A stretch of DNA of 64,000 bases, from assembly GCA_965240325.2 (NCBI GenBank), contig OZ251242.1, positions 992,001 to 1,056,000 of the forward strand, written 5' to 3'. Within the stretch, counting starts at the first letter, position 1. Every line of letters starts with the position of its first letter. The position numbers and the translations under genes are program-made. Under the pieces are notes generated by a model. It was not told the DNA's origin and made no database searches. It saw nothing but the letters and a program-made list of their open reading frames with translations. Below, one piece after another: positions 1 to 12,317 of this stretch. Source of the stretch: Rebecca billardiae RCC1528 (Eukaryota; Haptophyta).

Positions 1-2
1 GT

Positions 3-1091
3 CTCAAGCAGTCCGGCCGCAACTGGCGTCTCATGATCGACGACTGGATGAAGGAGTACGGGTTCGCGCAGAGCCAGGCCGACCCGTGCCTCTATGTCCT
101 CAACACGCAGTCGGGCATCATCGCAGTGTGCATCTACGTGGACGACATGCTCATCCTCGACGACAGCGACGACCCGACCGCCTGCGACAACTTCATCTCG
201 AAGATCACATCCTCGTACAAGATGACCATCACGGCCGACATCGACGGCTACCTGTCGGCCACGCTCACGCGATCCAAGGACGGCATCATGGTGACCGTCA
301 CCAAGAACATCCTCGAGCTCCTCGAGAAGACGGGCTTCATGAACTGCAACACGTCCGACACGCCGATGACCGAGGGCCTCAAGCTCGGCCAGTGCTCCGA
401 GTCGGACGCGCTCGACGCGGAGACGACGACGTTCTTCCGCTCCGTGGTCGGCTCGCTCATCCACATCACGCAGTTTCGCCCGGACATCGCCTACGCCGTC
501 GGCACGCTCACCCACTTCATGTCCAAGCCGGGCAAGAAGCACCTCGAGGCTGCCAAGCGCGTCATCCGCTACCTCGCCGGCACGCCGAACCACGGCCTCT
601 TCTTCCGCTCGGGCTCGGACGTCATGCTCGTCGCGTACGTGGACGCCGACTACGCCAACGACCTCCACGACGAGCGCAAGTCTGTCACCGGCTACGTGAT
701 GCACCTCTGCGGCTCGACGGTGAGCGGCCGCCGCGAGAAGCAGCGCACGACGGCTCTGAGCTCGACCGAAGCTGAGTACATGGCCGTCACCTCCGCCGGC
801 AAGGAGATCATCTTCATGCGCAAGCTGCTCACCGACCTCGGCTACCCGCAGCTCGCGCCGACCAAGCTCTTCGAGGACAACAAGGCGGTGGTGGACCTCA
901 CGGACAACGAGAAGTACCACAACCGCACCAAGCACATCGACGTCCAGTACCACTGGAACCGTCAGCACGCCCGCGCCGGCACCTTCAAGCTCTTCTTGAT
1001 CCCCGGCACCGAGAACCCGGCCGACATCATGACCAAGCCGCTCGGCCCGGCCGCCTTCCTCAAACTTCGTGCTCAGATCCTGGGCATGTAA
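3..1091 (+). CDS. Ty1/copia retrotransposon Pol, C-terminal part (RT and RNase H), 5'-partial
   Basis: The reading frame is open from the window edge (the upstream in-frame residues LKQSGRNWR resemble the copia 'YGLKQ..R.W' block), so ATG 33 is not the true start. Visible motifs are the reverse-transcriptase catalytic YVDD box (residues 35-38 counted from Met33), the copia VVGSL..RPDIAYAV segment, then an RNase H domain with DADYAND, SSTEAEYMA, EDNKAV and the terminal KHIDVQYH..ADIMTKPL block typical of Ty1/copia Pol. The part present is uninterrupted, so this copy may be recent. Gag, protease and integrase lie outside the window. No polypurine tract or LTR could be delimited after the stop. 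Confidence 0.95.
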   Translation, partial: LKQSGRNWRLMIDDWMKEYGFAQSQADPCLYVLNTQSGIIAVCIYVDDMLILDDSDDPTACDNFISKITSSYKMTITADIDGYLSATLTRSKDGIMVTVTKNILELLEKTGFMNCNTSDTPMTEGLKLGQCSESDALDAETTTFFRSVVGSLIHITQFRPDIAYAVGTLTHFMSKPGKKHLEAAKRVIRYLAGTPNHGLFFRSGSDVMLVAYVDADYANDLHDERKSVTGYVMHLCGSTVSGRREKQRTTALSSTEAEYMAVTSAGKEIIFMRKLLTDLGYPQLAPTKLFEDNKAVVDLTDNEKYHNRTKHIDVQYHWNRQHARAGTFKLFLIPGTENPADIMTKPLGPAAFLKLRAQILGM

Positions 1092-1731
1092 GGCCTCGCC
1101 GCATACACGAAGTCCCAGTGCTACATCGGTCGCCGCTCGTCGGACGCACATTGACCTCACGCTGTCTCTTCTGAACGGAGACGCTGCCGGCACCGACTCG
1201 CCCGACTTCTACATCGTCTACTCGGACAACCGCTCCGACGCATGCATCCCATACGGCAACATCGCATCATCTACAATCACACGATGGTCACACGTCTACA
1301 CCCAGTCCCTTCGGGTCGACCAGGTTTCGTACGACCACCGCTGCGATTGGGTGGGGGTGTCAAGATCCAACGTTACCCGGACTCGCTCTCCCGTGCGTAC
1401 ACACCCGGATCACCAACCGTCACACTACACCAGACTACACCGACATTCATTATCGAGTCGGGATCATACACGCGCCCATCATGGCCACTTTCCCGACTTA
1501 CCCGTTGATGGCTATCAGTGCCTCCAGCACAGTCTTAGACGGCTCGGGATTCCTTCCTCGCCAGGGCAGTTCAGTTCCGTATCGCTTCACTGCACCTCGA
1601 GTCGAACTCCAGTCCCTCGGGGCATCCTCGCCCCCCTCGTCACGCTCTCGGGCCTCACGGCCCTGTCGCTCTCTTCACCCTTTGACAGACAAAATATTCG
1701 GAATTATTATTCGACGAAAATCGGAAAATGC
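1092..1731. other. Region 3' of the copia Pol, no gene seen
   Basis: Follows the Pol stop codon and should hold the 3' untranslated part and LTR of the copia element. I could not find a matching TG...CA-bounded repeat because the 5' LTR lies outside the window. Short ORFs here are compositionally random. Confidence 0.4.
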
Positions 1732-3579
1732 TATATAGGTAAAAAATCTTTTCAGCGTCAGATCCTGCGCGGAAGTCCGGGCGGCCGGGATCGGCGGTTA
1801 GTATTGAAGCGTCGCCGTCGCGGGCCGAAAAGAGCCCCATGCCGGGCGACTGCGCGATCGCCCCCGCCGCGCGGATGTGGGGTGCACGCCGCTGCGTGGA
1901 GCTTTCGGCGCGCGGCGTCCATGATGGCGCAGTCAGAGTCGATGGTACGCGACGCACCGCCTCTCTCCTTGCCGCCCCCTGCCTTCGCTCGCGCACAATT
2001 GCGCAGTTTGCATCATGTCACCACTTCGTGCCGCCTGCTCCATGTTCACGCGCGCGCGGTGCGAGTTTGAGACGTGACCTTGGGACACTTTTTCGCGGAT
2101 CGTGGCGTGCCATATGTTTCAACTTGCGAGCGCCAAAAAGTGTCCCAAGGTCAGTCTTTTTTCGGGAGCAATCTGTGGGTGCACGAACAGCCCGTTTGTC
2201 TGCCCGACACACGGCTGTTCATTCTGCAAGCACGGCATGTCGGCCCGGGAGCACCTGGCGTTGGTCGCGAACCCGCCCCGTGCATTGTCCATGGCCTGCC
2301 CAGTACTGCGCCACCCATCTTCCCCACCCTCGCGCGCACTGCTCGGTCACACGATCATGTCGTACAGCGCAGATGGCTCGGCGGCCGGAGCGGCGGGATG
2401 TGCCGTGTGCGAGCGCACATAGCCATAAGGCAAAAAGCCGAACTCCCTCAAGAGCGTGCATCGAGGCTGCAGTAGACACGTGGCGCACTCGCTCCGGCAC
2501 GATCCCGTGGCCGGATCCCACCTTCGGCGCTCGCACAGCCTGCTGTTGACTGGCGTAGCCACATCTGTTGGCAAGCCGGAGCGCTCGAGGAGTTGCACGC
2601 GCGGGCACGGGCGTCGCAGCCTACGGAACAGGTGCGTGCCATCGCTTCGTCGTCGTGGAGGGGACGTAGACAGCGGTGAGCGACGACGGAGGCGACTTTG
2701 GCACACTGTGTGGTAGCAACAATGCCGCCAGCCACGGGTGCGTCGGCGCGAACCGAGTAGGCGCAAAAGTACAAGGCGGTCAACTCAGCGAGCGCGCACG
2801 CGTGGCAGGCTGTGCTGGGCGGACAGGTCGTGTGCCAACCGTGTGAACGTGCGCAATACGCCCGCCGTGATGTCCTTCTAGATTGCGCCCCTCGCGCGAC
2901 CTCGCCTGGTGGTGCGAGCTGCCTCCCGGGACCTGAGGACCGAGTACGCATCCGGCAGCAGTCAGGCCGGTCCCATTGGTGATCCTCAACAGCCGCGCGC
3001 ATGATCATGGCAGTGGCTAGTTTGGCTCGAGGCGCGTGCCATGGCTTCGAGAACATCGCATGCGATGGCACGCGCAGCTTTGGCGTCGTCGGGAGCGACG
3101 TCATCGCATCCCTCAGCAACACGACACGCAGACAGCGTGCCGCCAACAAGAACGGCAAGCATGCACGAGGACGTGTTGATGGCGCTTTACTGACTTGATT
3201 AACGATGCGCGCGTACACGTATGATGTACGCCGGGTATGGTGGCTACGTGGATCGCCAACCTTTCGCCTCCTCTGGTAGGGCATGGGCTGCCGCGCCGTT
3301 CTCGATCGCCGCTTTCCGGCCCGTGCGTGCGACCGAGCGCATTGGCGAGGTGAAGGCGCGGGAGGGGGCGAGTGAGCGGCTGCGCGAAGGCGCACGATGC
3401 TACTGGGTGCGGAGCACCCCTCCGCCAGCTCCGCGCGCGTTCATGCGGGCTGCCGCGTGCGCCCAAAGACAGCGTGTCGCCCAGTGGCGGCGCACGCGGC
3501 ACGATGGCGGACGTCCGCCGGACTTCCGCGCTTCCTAATCAGGGATCCGACAGGGATCCAATAATTTGTTACCTATATA
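1732..3579. mobile_element. Putative non-autonomous DNA element with imperfect terminal inverted repeats
   Basis: The left end (from 1732) and the reverse complement of the right end (from 3579) both begin TATATAGGTAA, followed by an AAAT-rich block, a GATCC/CTG block and then the shared string GCGCGGAAGTCCGG about 40-60 bases in. This gives an imperfect terminal inverted repeat of roughly 60 bases around a 1.85-kb interior. No transposase-like protein is recognisable inside, and the ORFs look like GC-rich shadows. A target-site duplication is not clear because the right flank is a TA run. A chance inverted duplication remains possible. Confidence 0.45.
2075..2153. repeat. Perfect 19-bp inverted repeat (foldback)
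   Basis: TGACCTTGGGACACTTTTT at 2075-2093 is matched exactly by its reverse complement at 2135-2153, with a 41-base spacer. It lies inside the putative TIR-bounded element. It could form a hairpin in RNA or be a remnant of a smaller foldback element. Confidence 0.85.
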
Positions 3580-3711
3580 TATATATATATTAACGACGTG
3601 GTAACTGGTATGCAACGGGCAGGCGTCAGAGTCAGCAAGCTGTAGCTAGCAGCAGATCGAGCAGCAGAGACAAACACCAGGATCAGCGCTCCTCGCCGTC
3701 GTCCCCCCAGG

Positions 3712-3712
3712 C

Positions 3713-3752
<40 letters not shown>
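3712..3752. repeat. TA/GA microsatellite
   Basis: A short TATATA run passes into about 16 GA dinucleotides. The surrounding stretch 3580-3816 holds no recognisable gene. Confidence 0.95.
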
Positions 3753-3756
<4 letters not shown>

Positions 3757-3816
3757 TATTGAGCCGTAAAATAACTGATTCATATTCATAATCAAAACGT
3801 ACGTAGTATTTCGAGA

Positions 3817-4581
3817 CTACAATATATTCAGAATTTTGTCGATGGATTGCGGCCGGAGCCCGCGCAAGCCCGGATTTCGTCCGCCAACTCTACGGCGAGC
3901 ACGATCCTGAGGCAATCCGACTGTAGGATCCGGCGCACTAGGGCGCGCGCGCAGGCCGCCGTGGGCGTGTGCACGTTTGGGCTTGTCGTGGTGCTCGTGG
4001 CAGCACACGCGCGCGCGTGGGCGCCCAACGCGGCCTGAGAGTGCTCCGAGCGCATCCGATGAGTACACCGCATACTTCTGGGTCTCGTCGGCCTGCCCCG
4101 ACGGGCGGTTGGCGGTGTTGAGCCCGCCCGTATCGATGTCGTGCCCTCCGTCGTGGGACGACGCAAGCGAGCGCAGCCCCTCGGGAGCCTCAGCCATGCG
4201 GCTGCACTCGGCACAGCGCGCGATGAGTGCGGCGGCGCCTTCGAGATACGCCGTACGGAGCTTGCTGACATCCCGAATGACCTCTCGCTCGCGCTTGATG
4301 GTGGTGCTCGCCTGCTTGATCCACTTGTCGTCGTCGTTGATGGCGCGCCGGCACTTCTCGGCCTCGGCCATCGACTCTGACACCTTGCGCTGGTCGTTGT
4401 CCATGTCGCGCGCGTCTGTGAGGTCTCTTCGGGTGCGCATGGCCCTCACGCGCACCGCCTCACGCGCGAGATCGCGGCATATCACGCCCAGGTCCTCCTG
4501 CGGCGTGTCCTTGCGCGTGCGCCGGGCGGCGGCGCCATGCTGTTCGAACGGTTCGCCGGGTGGCGTCCGGATTCCCCGAAC
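3817..4581 (-). CDS. Hypothetical protein fragment with coiled-coil-like N-terminal half
   Basis: The open frame on the minus strand has no ATG in its best part. It reads back to about 4581, where the minus strand shows an ATTGTTCAG acceptor-like sequence, so it may be a 3' exon. Residues after the VRGIRTPPGEPFEQHG stretch form a charged, heptad-like segment (ARDMDNDQRKVSESM, IKQASTTIKREREVI) of about 90 residues. The C-terminal half looks random. There is no family match that I recognise. It could be a decayed mobile-element ORF. The frame is judged only mildly better than its shadows. Confidence 0.3.
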   Translation of the reverse strand, partial: VRGIRTPPGEPFEQHGAAARRTRKDTPQEDLGVICRDLAREAVRVRAMRTRRDLTDARDMDNDQRKVSESMAEAEKCRRAINDDDKWIKQASTTIKREREVIRDVSKLRTAYLEGAAALIARCAECSRMAEAPEGLRSLASSHDGGHDIDTGGLNTANRPSGQADETQKYAVYSSDALGALSGRVGRPRARVCCHEHHDKPKRAHAHGGLRARPSAPDPTVGLPQDRARRRVGGRNPGLRGLRPQSIDKILNIL

Positions 4582-5050
4582 CTGAACAATGATGATGCAC
4601 CTTTTTTGGTTTAAGGCCTTGGAGATTATTCGCAGATTACTTGATTCCTTTGATTACACCGCGAAGCGTTTTTCCTCGTCGTCTGTTTGCGAGTTTCGCC
4701 TGCCGGTGCTGTCCAATCAGGGTGCTGGTAGTAGGTCTGGAGGCTTCGGCCGCCAGTCTGATCACCCGGAGCCCATTATAGTTTCAAAGGGGAATTTATT
4801 TAATCATCGGCCTATCTCAACCAACCAGGGCCGTTACGTAATCAGGTTAAAAGTATGATGATATGATGATCACGGCCGGGGTATGGTATGATTATTATAA
4901 TAGACTGCATCCGCGCGTCGTAGGTCGCTCACCAACAAAGTATGTGAAACTTACCCCAGCCAACCATATGGCGGGCCGTAATCATATCGATCAGTTTTGT
5001 ACTCGTCCTCCCGTCATTCACCTCGGTCGGCCCGCGCTGGAGCGAGACTC
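4582..5050. other. AT-richer intergenic region upstream of the giant membrane protein
   Basis: Base composition drops sharply from the surrounding GC-rich sequence. There are no conserved ORFs. It probably contains the promoter of the gene starting at 5051, but no TATA box or other element can be assigned with confidence. Confidence 0.5.
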
Positions 5051-6376
5051 ATGCGGGGGGCAGCTCGCGCCCTGCAGATCGCGGCTTGGCTCCTCGCGCT
5101 GGGCGAGCCCATCCGGGCGAGCGAGCCGGCGTGCGTCCCCGTGGACGTGGCGCTCGTCGCCGACGCGCATCCAGCCGACGTGAGCTGGGAGCTGCGCCGC
5201 CTCAACAGCACGTCTGGCGGCAGCGACGTGGTCGCGTCGGCGGGCAACAGCTCGGGTGGCTCCGCGTGCGTGAGCGCGGGTGGGTACGAGTTCGAGATCC
5301 GCGACGAGTCGGGCGACGGGCTATGCTGTGAGCACGGCGCGGGCTCGTACCGCGTGTACGTCAGCGGCGTGCTCGAGCTCGCCGGCGGCCAGTTCGGCGA
5401 GCGCGAGCTGCTGCCGCTCGAGGTGTCGCACCGGCCGCCCGCCCCGCCCGCGCCGCCGCCGTCGCCGCCCGCGCCGCCGCCGTCGCCGCCGCCGCCTTCG
5501 CCGCCGCCTGCGCCGCCCACGCCACCCACGCCGCCGCCGCACGCAGCCACGTGCGTCTCGCTCGCCGTGCGCATCGAGCCGGACGAGCGCCCCGAGGAGA
5601 CGTCGTTCCTCGTGCAGCGCGAGGGCGGCGACTGGGCAGTCGTGCTGGCCGGCGGGTCCGAGGGCGGCGAGGCGTGCCTCGCGCCGGGCGTGTACCACGT
5701 GACGCTCGAGGACACCGGCGGCGACGGCATCTGCTGCAGCGCCGGCGACGGCGCCTACTCCGTCTGGCTCGACGGCGCGCTCGTCGCCGAGGGCGGCGAG
5801 TTTGGCGCGCACAAAGTGCTCCGCGTCCACGCGTTCGGCTCGCCGGCGCCGCCGCCCACGCCGCCGTCGCCGCCGCCCGCGCCGCCGTCGCCGCCCGCGC
5901 CGCCGCCCGCGCCGCCCTCGCCGCCGCGCGCGCCGCCGCCGCCCTCGCCCGCGCCGCCGCCGCCATGCATTTCCGTCTCGATCGACATCACGCCCGACGA
6001 CTACCCGTCGGAGACGTCGTGGGATCTGTTCGCGCTCGACGCGGCGGGCGAGCCGGCGGCGGAGGTGGCGAGCGCGGATCTCGGGGAGAGCGGCGAGCTG
6101 TGCCTGCCCGCCGGGCCGTACGCGTTCACCATCTACGACGTGTGGGGCGACGGCATCTGCTGCTCCTACGGCTTTGGCGCGTACGCGCTGCGCGTGAGCG
6201 GCGTGCAGGTGGCGGCGGGCGGGGCGTTTGGCTTCTCCGCGACGTTCGCCTTTGTCGCCGAGGCGGTGCTGTCGCCGCCGCCGCCGCCGCCGAGCCCGCC
6301 GAGCGCGCCGCCGAGCCCGCCGGTCCCGCCGGTCCCACCGAGCCGCCCGCCGAGCCCGCCCGCCCCGCCCGCCGAC

Positions 6377-6435
<59 letters not shown>

Positions 6436-9400
6436 CATGCGCGCGGTCGGGGCCGACTACGTCGGGCGCAACGGGTACGTCCTCTCGTTCGGCGCGCGGT
6501 TCGGCGGCTCGGGCACGCGCGAGCTCTCGCTGATGGGCGCGATGCGCGACGCTGGCGTCGACGTCGCCGCCTTCTCGCGCGGCTTCACGCTCAGCGCGTG
6601 GCTCCGCTTCCCCGAGGCCGACACTGAGTGGTCGTCGCCGCCGATCAACCTCGGCTCCGGCCGCCTTCCCAACTTCTTCCAGCCGTTCGAGGGCCCGCAC
6701 GAGGCGGGGGTGTTCTGCGGGGAGACGATCCCGACGCCGCCGCTGTCGCACCTCTTCGCCGACGCCGCCGCCGGCGTGCACGCGTGGCACTGGTACGCGC
6801 TCACCCACGACCCGGCCAACGGCACGGCGGCCATCTTCATCGACGGCGAGCTGCGCGCGTCGTGGCGCGCGTGCGAGGGCGTCAGCCTCGCCGAGCTCGA
6901 GCCGTACCTGGTGCTGGGCGTGCGCTGCGAGATCGACCAGGAGGACAGCGGGGCGCTCCCCGTGTGCATGATGTCCGAGTTCGGCACGGGGCAGTGGGCC
7001 CACGACTTTGGCGGCGAGATGGACGATCTCGCTCTCTTCTCGCGCGCGCTCGCGCCGGTCGAGCTGCGCGCGCGCGCGCACGCCTCGCTGCGCAACCGGA
7101 TCGCCTCGGGCGCGGAGCCGGACCTGTTGCTGCTGTGGGACTTCAACTCGGTGGTCGAGCGCGGCGACGCGAGCGGGCTGCCGAGCGTGCCCAACGCCGG
7201 CGCCGCCGGGAACGCGCCCTCCCTCGACCTCGTGCTCGGTGCGCTGCCGACCGCGCCGGCCGCCCCGGCCGCGGCCGGCAGCGCGGCGCAGGCGGAGCCG
7301 AGGCTGAGCACCGCCTTCAACGACATGCACCGCATGACGACGCACCTGATCAGCTTCGTGCCGCCCGCGCGCGTGCCCAGCACCGACTCCACCGCGTGGG
7401 CCTCGGCCAAGGAGCCCGACGCCGACGCGCCCGTCGTGCTCGCCGCGCGGCGCGGCGCGAGCGTCACAGTGCACCGCGACGGAATCGTGTTTAGTCACAC
7501 AGTGCCCGAGGACGCGCCGGCGGGCGTGCCCGCGGTGTTCCGCGTGGCGCGCGCGGGCGGCGGCGAGGTGGTCGTGCACGTGCTCCCGCGCGAGCGCGCG
7601 CTCGCCGCGCCGCACACCGACCCGCACGTCACCGCGCTGTACATGGCCCTCACCACCGCCGAGGACACTGCGATGTGGCTGCATTTGCCGGGCTCCGACC
7701 GGCTCGGCAGCCCAGTGCGTTGGATGGTCACTCGGCTGCCGGAAGCGGGCACGCTGGTGGGGCAGCCGGAGGGCGAGGCGCTCGGCGCGCTCGACGCGCC
7801 GCTGCAGTGGCTCTCGAGCCCGACCGTGCAGTACACCCCGCCGCCCGGCGAGTCCGGCCTGGCCCTCGCCTCCTTCTCGTACGTAACGGTTATTCCGGGC
7901 GAGCCGACGCTCACGTCGGCCGAGGCGACGGTCGTGGTGACGGTGGAGGCGGTGGACCGGGTGCCGACGGTGCAGGCGCCGAGTCGGCTGAGCATGCGCG
8001 AGGACAACGAGGGCGTGCGGTTCGACGTGGCGCCCCTCGACGAGGAGAACCACACCGCCGCCGAGCTCGTCGTCACCGCCCTCCCCGCGCACGGCACGCT
8101 GTACGCTTTGGGCGAAGGCGGCGGCCGCCGACTGATCGACCGCGCATACACAACCTGGGACGTCTCGGGCGTGGTCGAGCAGTACGCGTCGAGCGTGCGC
8201 GCGGTGTCGTCGTTCCACTCGAAGTCGCGCGGGACGGTGCGCGAGCTGATGCTCGAGCACCCGCTCACCATGCTCGGCGAGCCGTACTGCACCGACATCG
8301 GCATCGTCGACGTGGTCGACACTTGCCCGCCGGGCGGCGGCTGGCAAGCTAATCCAGATGTGCCCGTGCCGCGCGGCGCCCTAGTGCTGTACCGCGCGCC
8401 CGCCGAGGCGGAGGGCGAGGCGGAGGGCGAGGGCGTACTCGCGACGGTGCTGTCGTACGACCCGGCCACGCGCGAGCTCGAGCTCGAGCTCGCGCGCATG
8501 TACAAGCCCGACCCGTCCGCCTCCGCGCCAGAGTCCGACTGGGCGGAGTGCTTCATGCGCCCGGATTCCTTGTCGCTTGTGTGGCCGGACTCGTGCCTGC
8601 TGCCGGGCGAGGGCGGCGTGCCGTTCGGGCGCACGGTGCGCGCGGCGCGCGAGGGCGTGGTGCCGCTGCTGCCGGACGAGTCGTACTGGACGCCGCGCCA
8701 CCAGGGCTTCGTCGGCGACCTCACGCTGCGCGGCGGCGGCGCGTTCGGACCCGAGTTTCGTTTTGAGCATAACCAGGCAGCCACGTACCCGCGGCCACCC
8801 AATCAGCACTCGGAGCCGTCCACCGAGTTCATCGAGCTGGGCGTGGACGAGGCGGTGTACGTGATCGGGCTGGAGCTGGGGATGCGCGACGGCGTGGGCG
8901 CCGTCGTCGAGGTGCGCGCGCTCGACGAGGACAGCGGCGCGTGGCAGCAGCTCTACTCGGAGGTGCCACAGGCAGATGTCGGGCGCGCGCACTGGGCGCA
9001 GCGCCGCATGTGGCGCTGGACGGTGCCGAGCTGCCGCACGCACTTCAAGGCGCGGTACTTCCACGTGCGGCTGGACACGAGCCGCGAGACGGGCGTCGCC
9101 GGCGTGAACTCGCTCAAGTACTTCCTCGTGCTCGGCGCCGGCGAGCTCCAGCCCGGCGCGCTCCGCTCGCACGAGCGCACGCTGACTTACGTGCCTGAGC
9201 CTGACGCTTTCGGCGCGGACAGCTTCAGCCTCGGCGCGACCGACTGCCCGGGCGCGCTGCGCCGCACGTCGGCGCCCAAGGCGGTCGAGGTGGCGATCGA
9301 GAGCGTGAACGACGCGCCGACGGCGACGGACGTCGAGAAGAGCGTGCTCGCCGGCGAGCGCGTCGCAGTCCGCCTTGAGCTCGGCGACGTGGACGATGAG

Positions 9401-12005
9401 GCGGACGCGCTGAGCGTGAGCGTGCGCTCGCTGCCGCCGTGGGGCGTCGTGCGCGACGGCGCGGGCGAGGCGGTGGAGAGGGCGGGGCAGAAGCTGTCGC
9501 TCTCGGACGACGGCGACGGCGGGCGGCACTTCGAGCTGCGCTTCGAGGCGCCCGACGAGATCCCCGACCCCGAGATCGACGAGCTCGGCGCGCGCGTCGG
9601 CCGCGTCGAAATTGAGTATGCGGTGCGCGACCGCGCGGGCGCGAGCTCGAGCGCGCGCGTGCGCGTGACGGTGCGGCAGGAGGCGGAGGCGGTGGAGGCG
9701 CAGTTCCCGATCGAGGCGGTGTACACGATCGTGGCCGTCTCGATCTGCATGGGCGTGCTCCTCGCCGCCCTCTTCGCCTACCTCTGCCGCGACTGGTACC
9801 GCCGCGTGCGCTCCGCACTTGACGAGCAGCACGCGCAGCGCGAGGCGCGCATGGAGCGCGTGCGGTACGCGGCGCACATGGTGACAGAGGTGGGGTACAG
9901 CCTGTGCTCGCTGCCGTTCCCCGCGCTGAAGGGGCTCGGCGCGCTCGTGCCGCACGAGGAGCTGCGCGACGCGGGGCAGCTGCTCATGATCGACGACTAC
10001 GGCCAGATCCTGCAGGAGGGAGATCGCAAGCTCGTCTTCATCTCACATCAGGTGCGGCGTGCGGCGTGTGGCATGTGGCGTGTGCGTGTGGCGTGTGCGT
10101 GCGGCGTGTGCGTGCGGCGTGTGGCATGCGTCGCGCGTGCGCGGCTGCTGCGGGTGCAGCAGCGCACGGCACCGCGCGGAACATGCCCCCATCTCGCGCC
10201 GCCCACCGCCGCAAGCGCCTTACCGCCGCGCGCCCGCCCGCCGCGCTCTGTCTCCCACGGCGCCCTCGGCGCGCGCGGCCGCAGTGGCTCTCCCCACTGC
10301 TCCCGGACCCGGACGGCACGCACTACGCGGCCATCGTGCGCGCGTGCGAGGCGCTGTGCGCGCGCGAAGCCATCGAGCCGCACAACCTGTACGTCTGGGT
10401 AAGCAGTGCCACCCGCGCGATCGCGCGCGCGCGCGCGCGCGCGCCGAGGTCGGGCGTGGTCGACACGCGATCACGCGCGCACACACGCGAGGCGGCGGGG
10501 GGCCTGGTCGGCGAGAGCGCGCGGCGCTGCGCGGCGCTGCGCGGCTCGGCGCGCGGCTCGGCGCGTGCGCCGCCGTGTGCTGCTGCGCGCGCGGCGCCGC
10601 GCTGCGCGCGGCTCGCTCCGCTGACCGCGCGCCCTGCCGCCCATGCCACCCTCACAGGTCGACTTCTGTAGCATCCCGCAGCGCAACATCTGGCTGCAGC
10701 GCAGCGCGGTCGACACACTCGCGGTCTTCTCGAGCACGTGCCGCTACTTCATCGTGCTCGCGCCGCCGGCGGTGCATGAGACCACGGGCCTGCCGTGCAC
10801 GCTCGAGACCTACCACCGGGTGCGCGCGCGCGCGCGCTGCGCTCCGTGGACGACGCGCCCCGCTCGAATGGACGCGCCTCTCTCAGACGCGCCCGCTGCC
10901 GCCCACCGCGCTCCTCGCCTCTCCGCCCCGCGCCCCGGCTGCGCAGCGCGGGTGGTGCCGGCTCGAGCAGTGGGCCAAGATGGCGCTGAGCGGCACGCAG
11001 GGCATGTTCGCCTACGAGACCGAGCTGCAGCCGCTCGGCGAGCGCGACGGGTACCTGTCCGAGGTGGTGCGTGTGATGGAGGGCGAGTTCACGCACCCGC
11101 TCTCCGACCGCCCGAAGATAGTGGACGTGTGCGTCGGGCTGTACACGCTCGCGCGCGCGCGGCCCAACGCCAACCAGGACTTCATCGACGCCGTGCGCTC
11201 GGACGAGAGCGCCATCTTCCCGGCAGACCTCTTCGGCGACCTGATCGAGATTGCCAACGAGATCGCGGACGAGCTCGCCGCCTCCGGCCGCTCGGGCGGA
11301 ATCTCGATGGTCGAGATGCACGGGCGGCCCAAAGTGCATGCGGAGGCTGACTTGGTGCGAAGGCGCGCGAGGCAGGACGCGCTGGGCAACGCCGCCGAGC
11401 TCGGCGCCACGCCGCGGCGGCGGGCGAAGAAGGCCAATGACGGCTCGGCCGCCACGCTCGGCCGCCAGTGGAATCTGACCGGCAACTACCCGCCTGTGCA
11501 CGAGTCCAGCTGCCTCACGTCTGCGCACTTGAGCAACCACCGGCCCGATGGCGGCTCGTCCGCGAGCCTCTTCGACGCGTACGGCCGCCCGCAGGGCGCG
11601 CGGCGCGAACGCTGCTCGCGCGGCGACTCGTTCTCGAGCACGTCGAGCGCCGGCAGGCCGCTGCCGCTCGCCAAGCCGAAGAGCTTCCTGGGACTCTCGT
11701 GGGGCAGCGCCGAGAATGGCAGGCAACCGGCCAGCGGCGACCGGACCCCTTCCCCGCCGCCGCCTGATGGCGCGCAGCAGCCGAGTCCAAGGGGCATACT
11801 GTCGACTACTGTCGGCTCGCGCGCGCGCGTCACGCCCACCATAAGCTCGCCGGTGCAGGCATCGATCGACGAGGCGAGCTTGCCCGGGGCCATCGTCGAT
11901 GCAGAGGCGGGACTGGTGCCTGCGTGCGAGTTGCCGGCGGCGGGCGGCGCTGGCGCGGTGTCGGTGACGAGGCCGAGCCAGTACTCAGTGGGCAGTGTCA
12001 CGTAG
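5051..12005 (+). CDS. Giant single-pass membrane protein: Cys-rich ectodomains, LamG-like, cadherin-like, cytosolic FISHQW domain
   Basis: Four exons are inferred: 5051-10051, 10285-10398, 10658-10819 and 10947-12005, all phase 0, giving 2111 residues. Met at 5051 opens a good signal peptide (ALQIAAWLLALGEPIRA); Met 4997 is an alternative. Three domains of about 100 residues (near 27-127, 166-265, 306-407) share a P.ETSW core and a GDGICC motif. They are separated by PPPSPP-type linkers that end in an uninterrupted poly-Pro run. A LamG/concanavalin-like domain spans about 463-693. Cadherin-like repeats follow (VNDAPTA near 1420). One TM segment lies near 1556-1580. Joining exons 1, 2 and 3 rebuilds FISHQW...LYVWVDFCSIPQRN, a cytosolic domain common in algal proteins, followed by RGWCRLEQW and a Ser-rich tail. 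The layout suggests an adhesion or sensing receptor; ligand unknown. Confidence 0.85.
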
Positions 12006-12199
12006 TATATACGCGGTTACATCATTACGGTTATTCATTATTGCAGTACAGTCCGCCGAATGATGACGAGGCGAATCGGACTGCGCTGCTGCTGCTGATG
12101 CTGCTGATGACTATACTGAGTGTACGGTCTGATTAGTGATTGTACTACGTCCGTGCTGAAATAACCGTGACCGCGAGCGGCATCGGACGTAGTATCCGG

Positions 12200-12317
<118 letters not shown>

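Noticed and set aside
5321-8347. A 1008-codon minus-strand frame
   Set aside because: Antisense shadow of the giant membrane protein; Arg-rich composition is that of complementary GC-rich codons.
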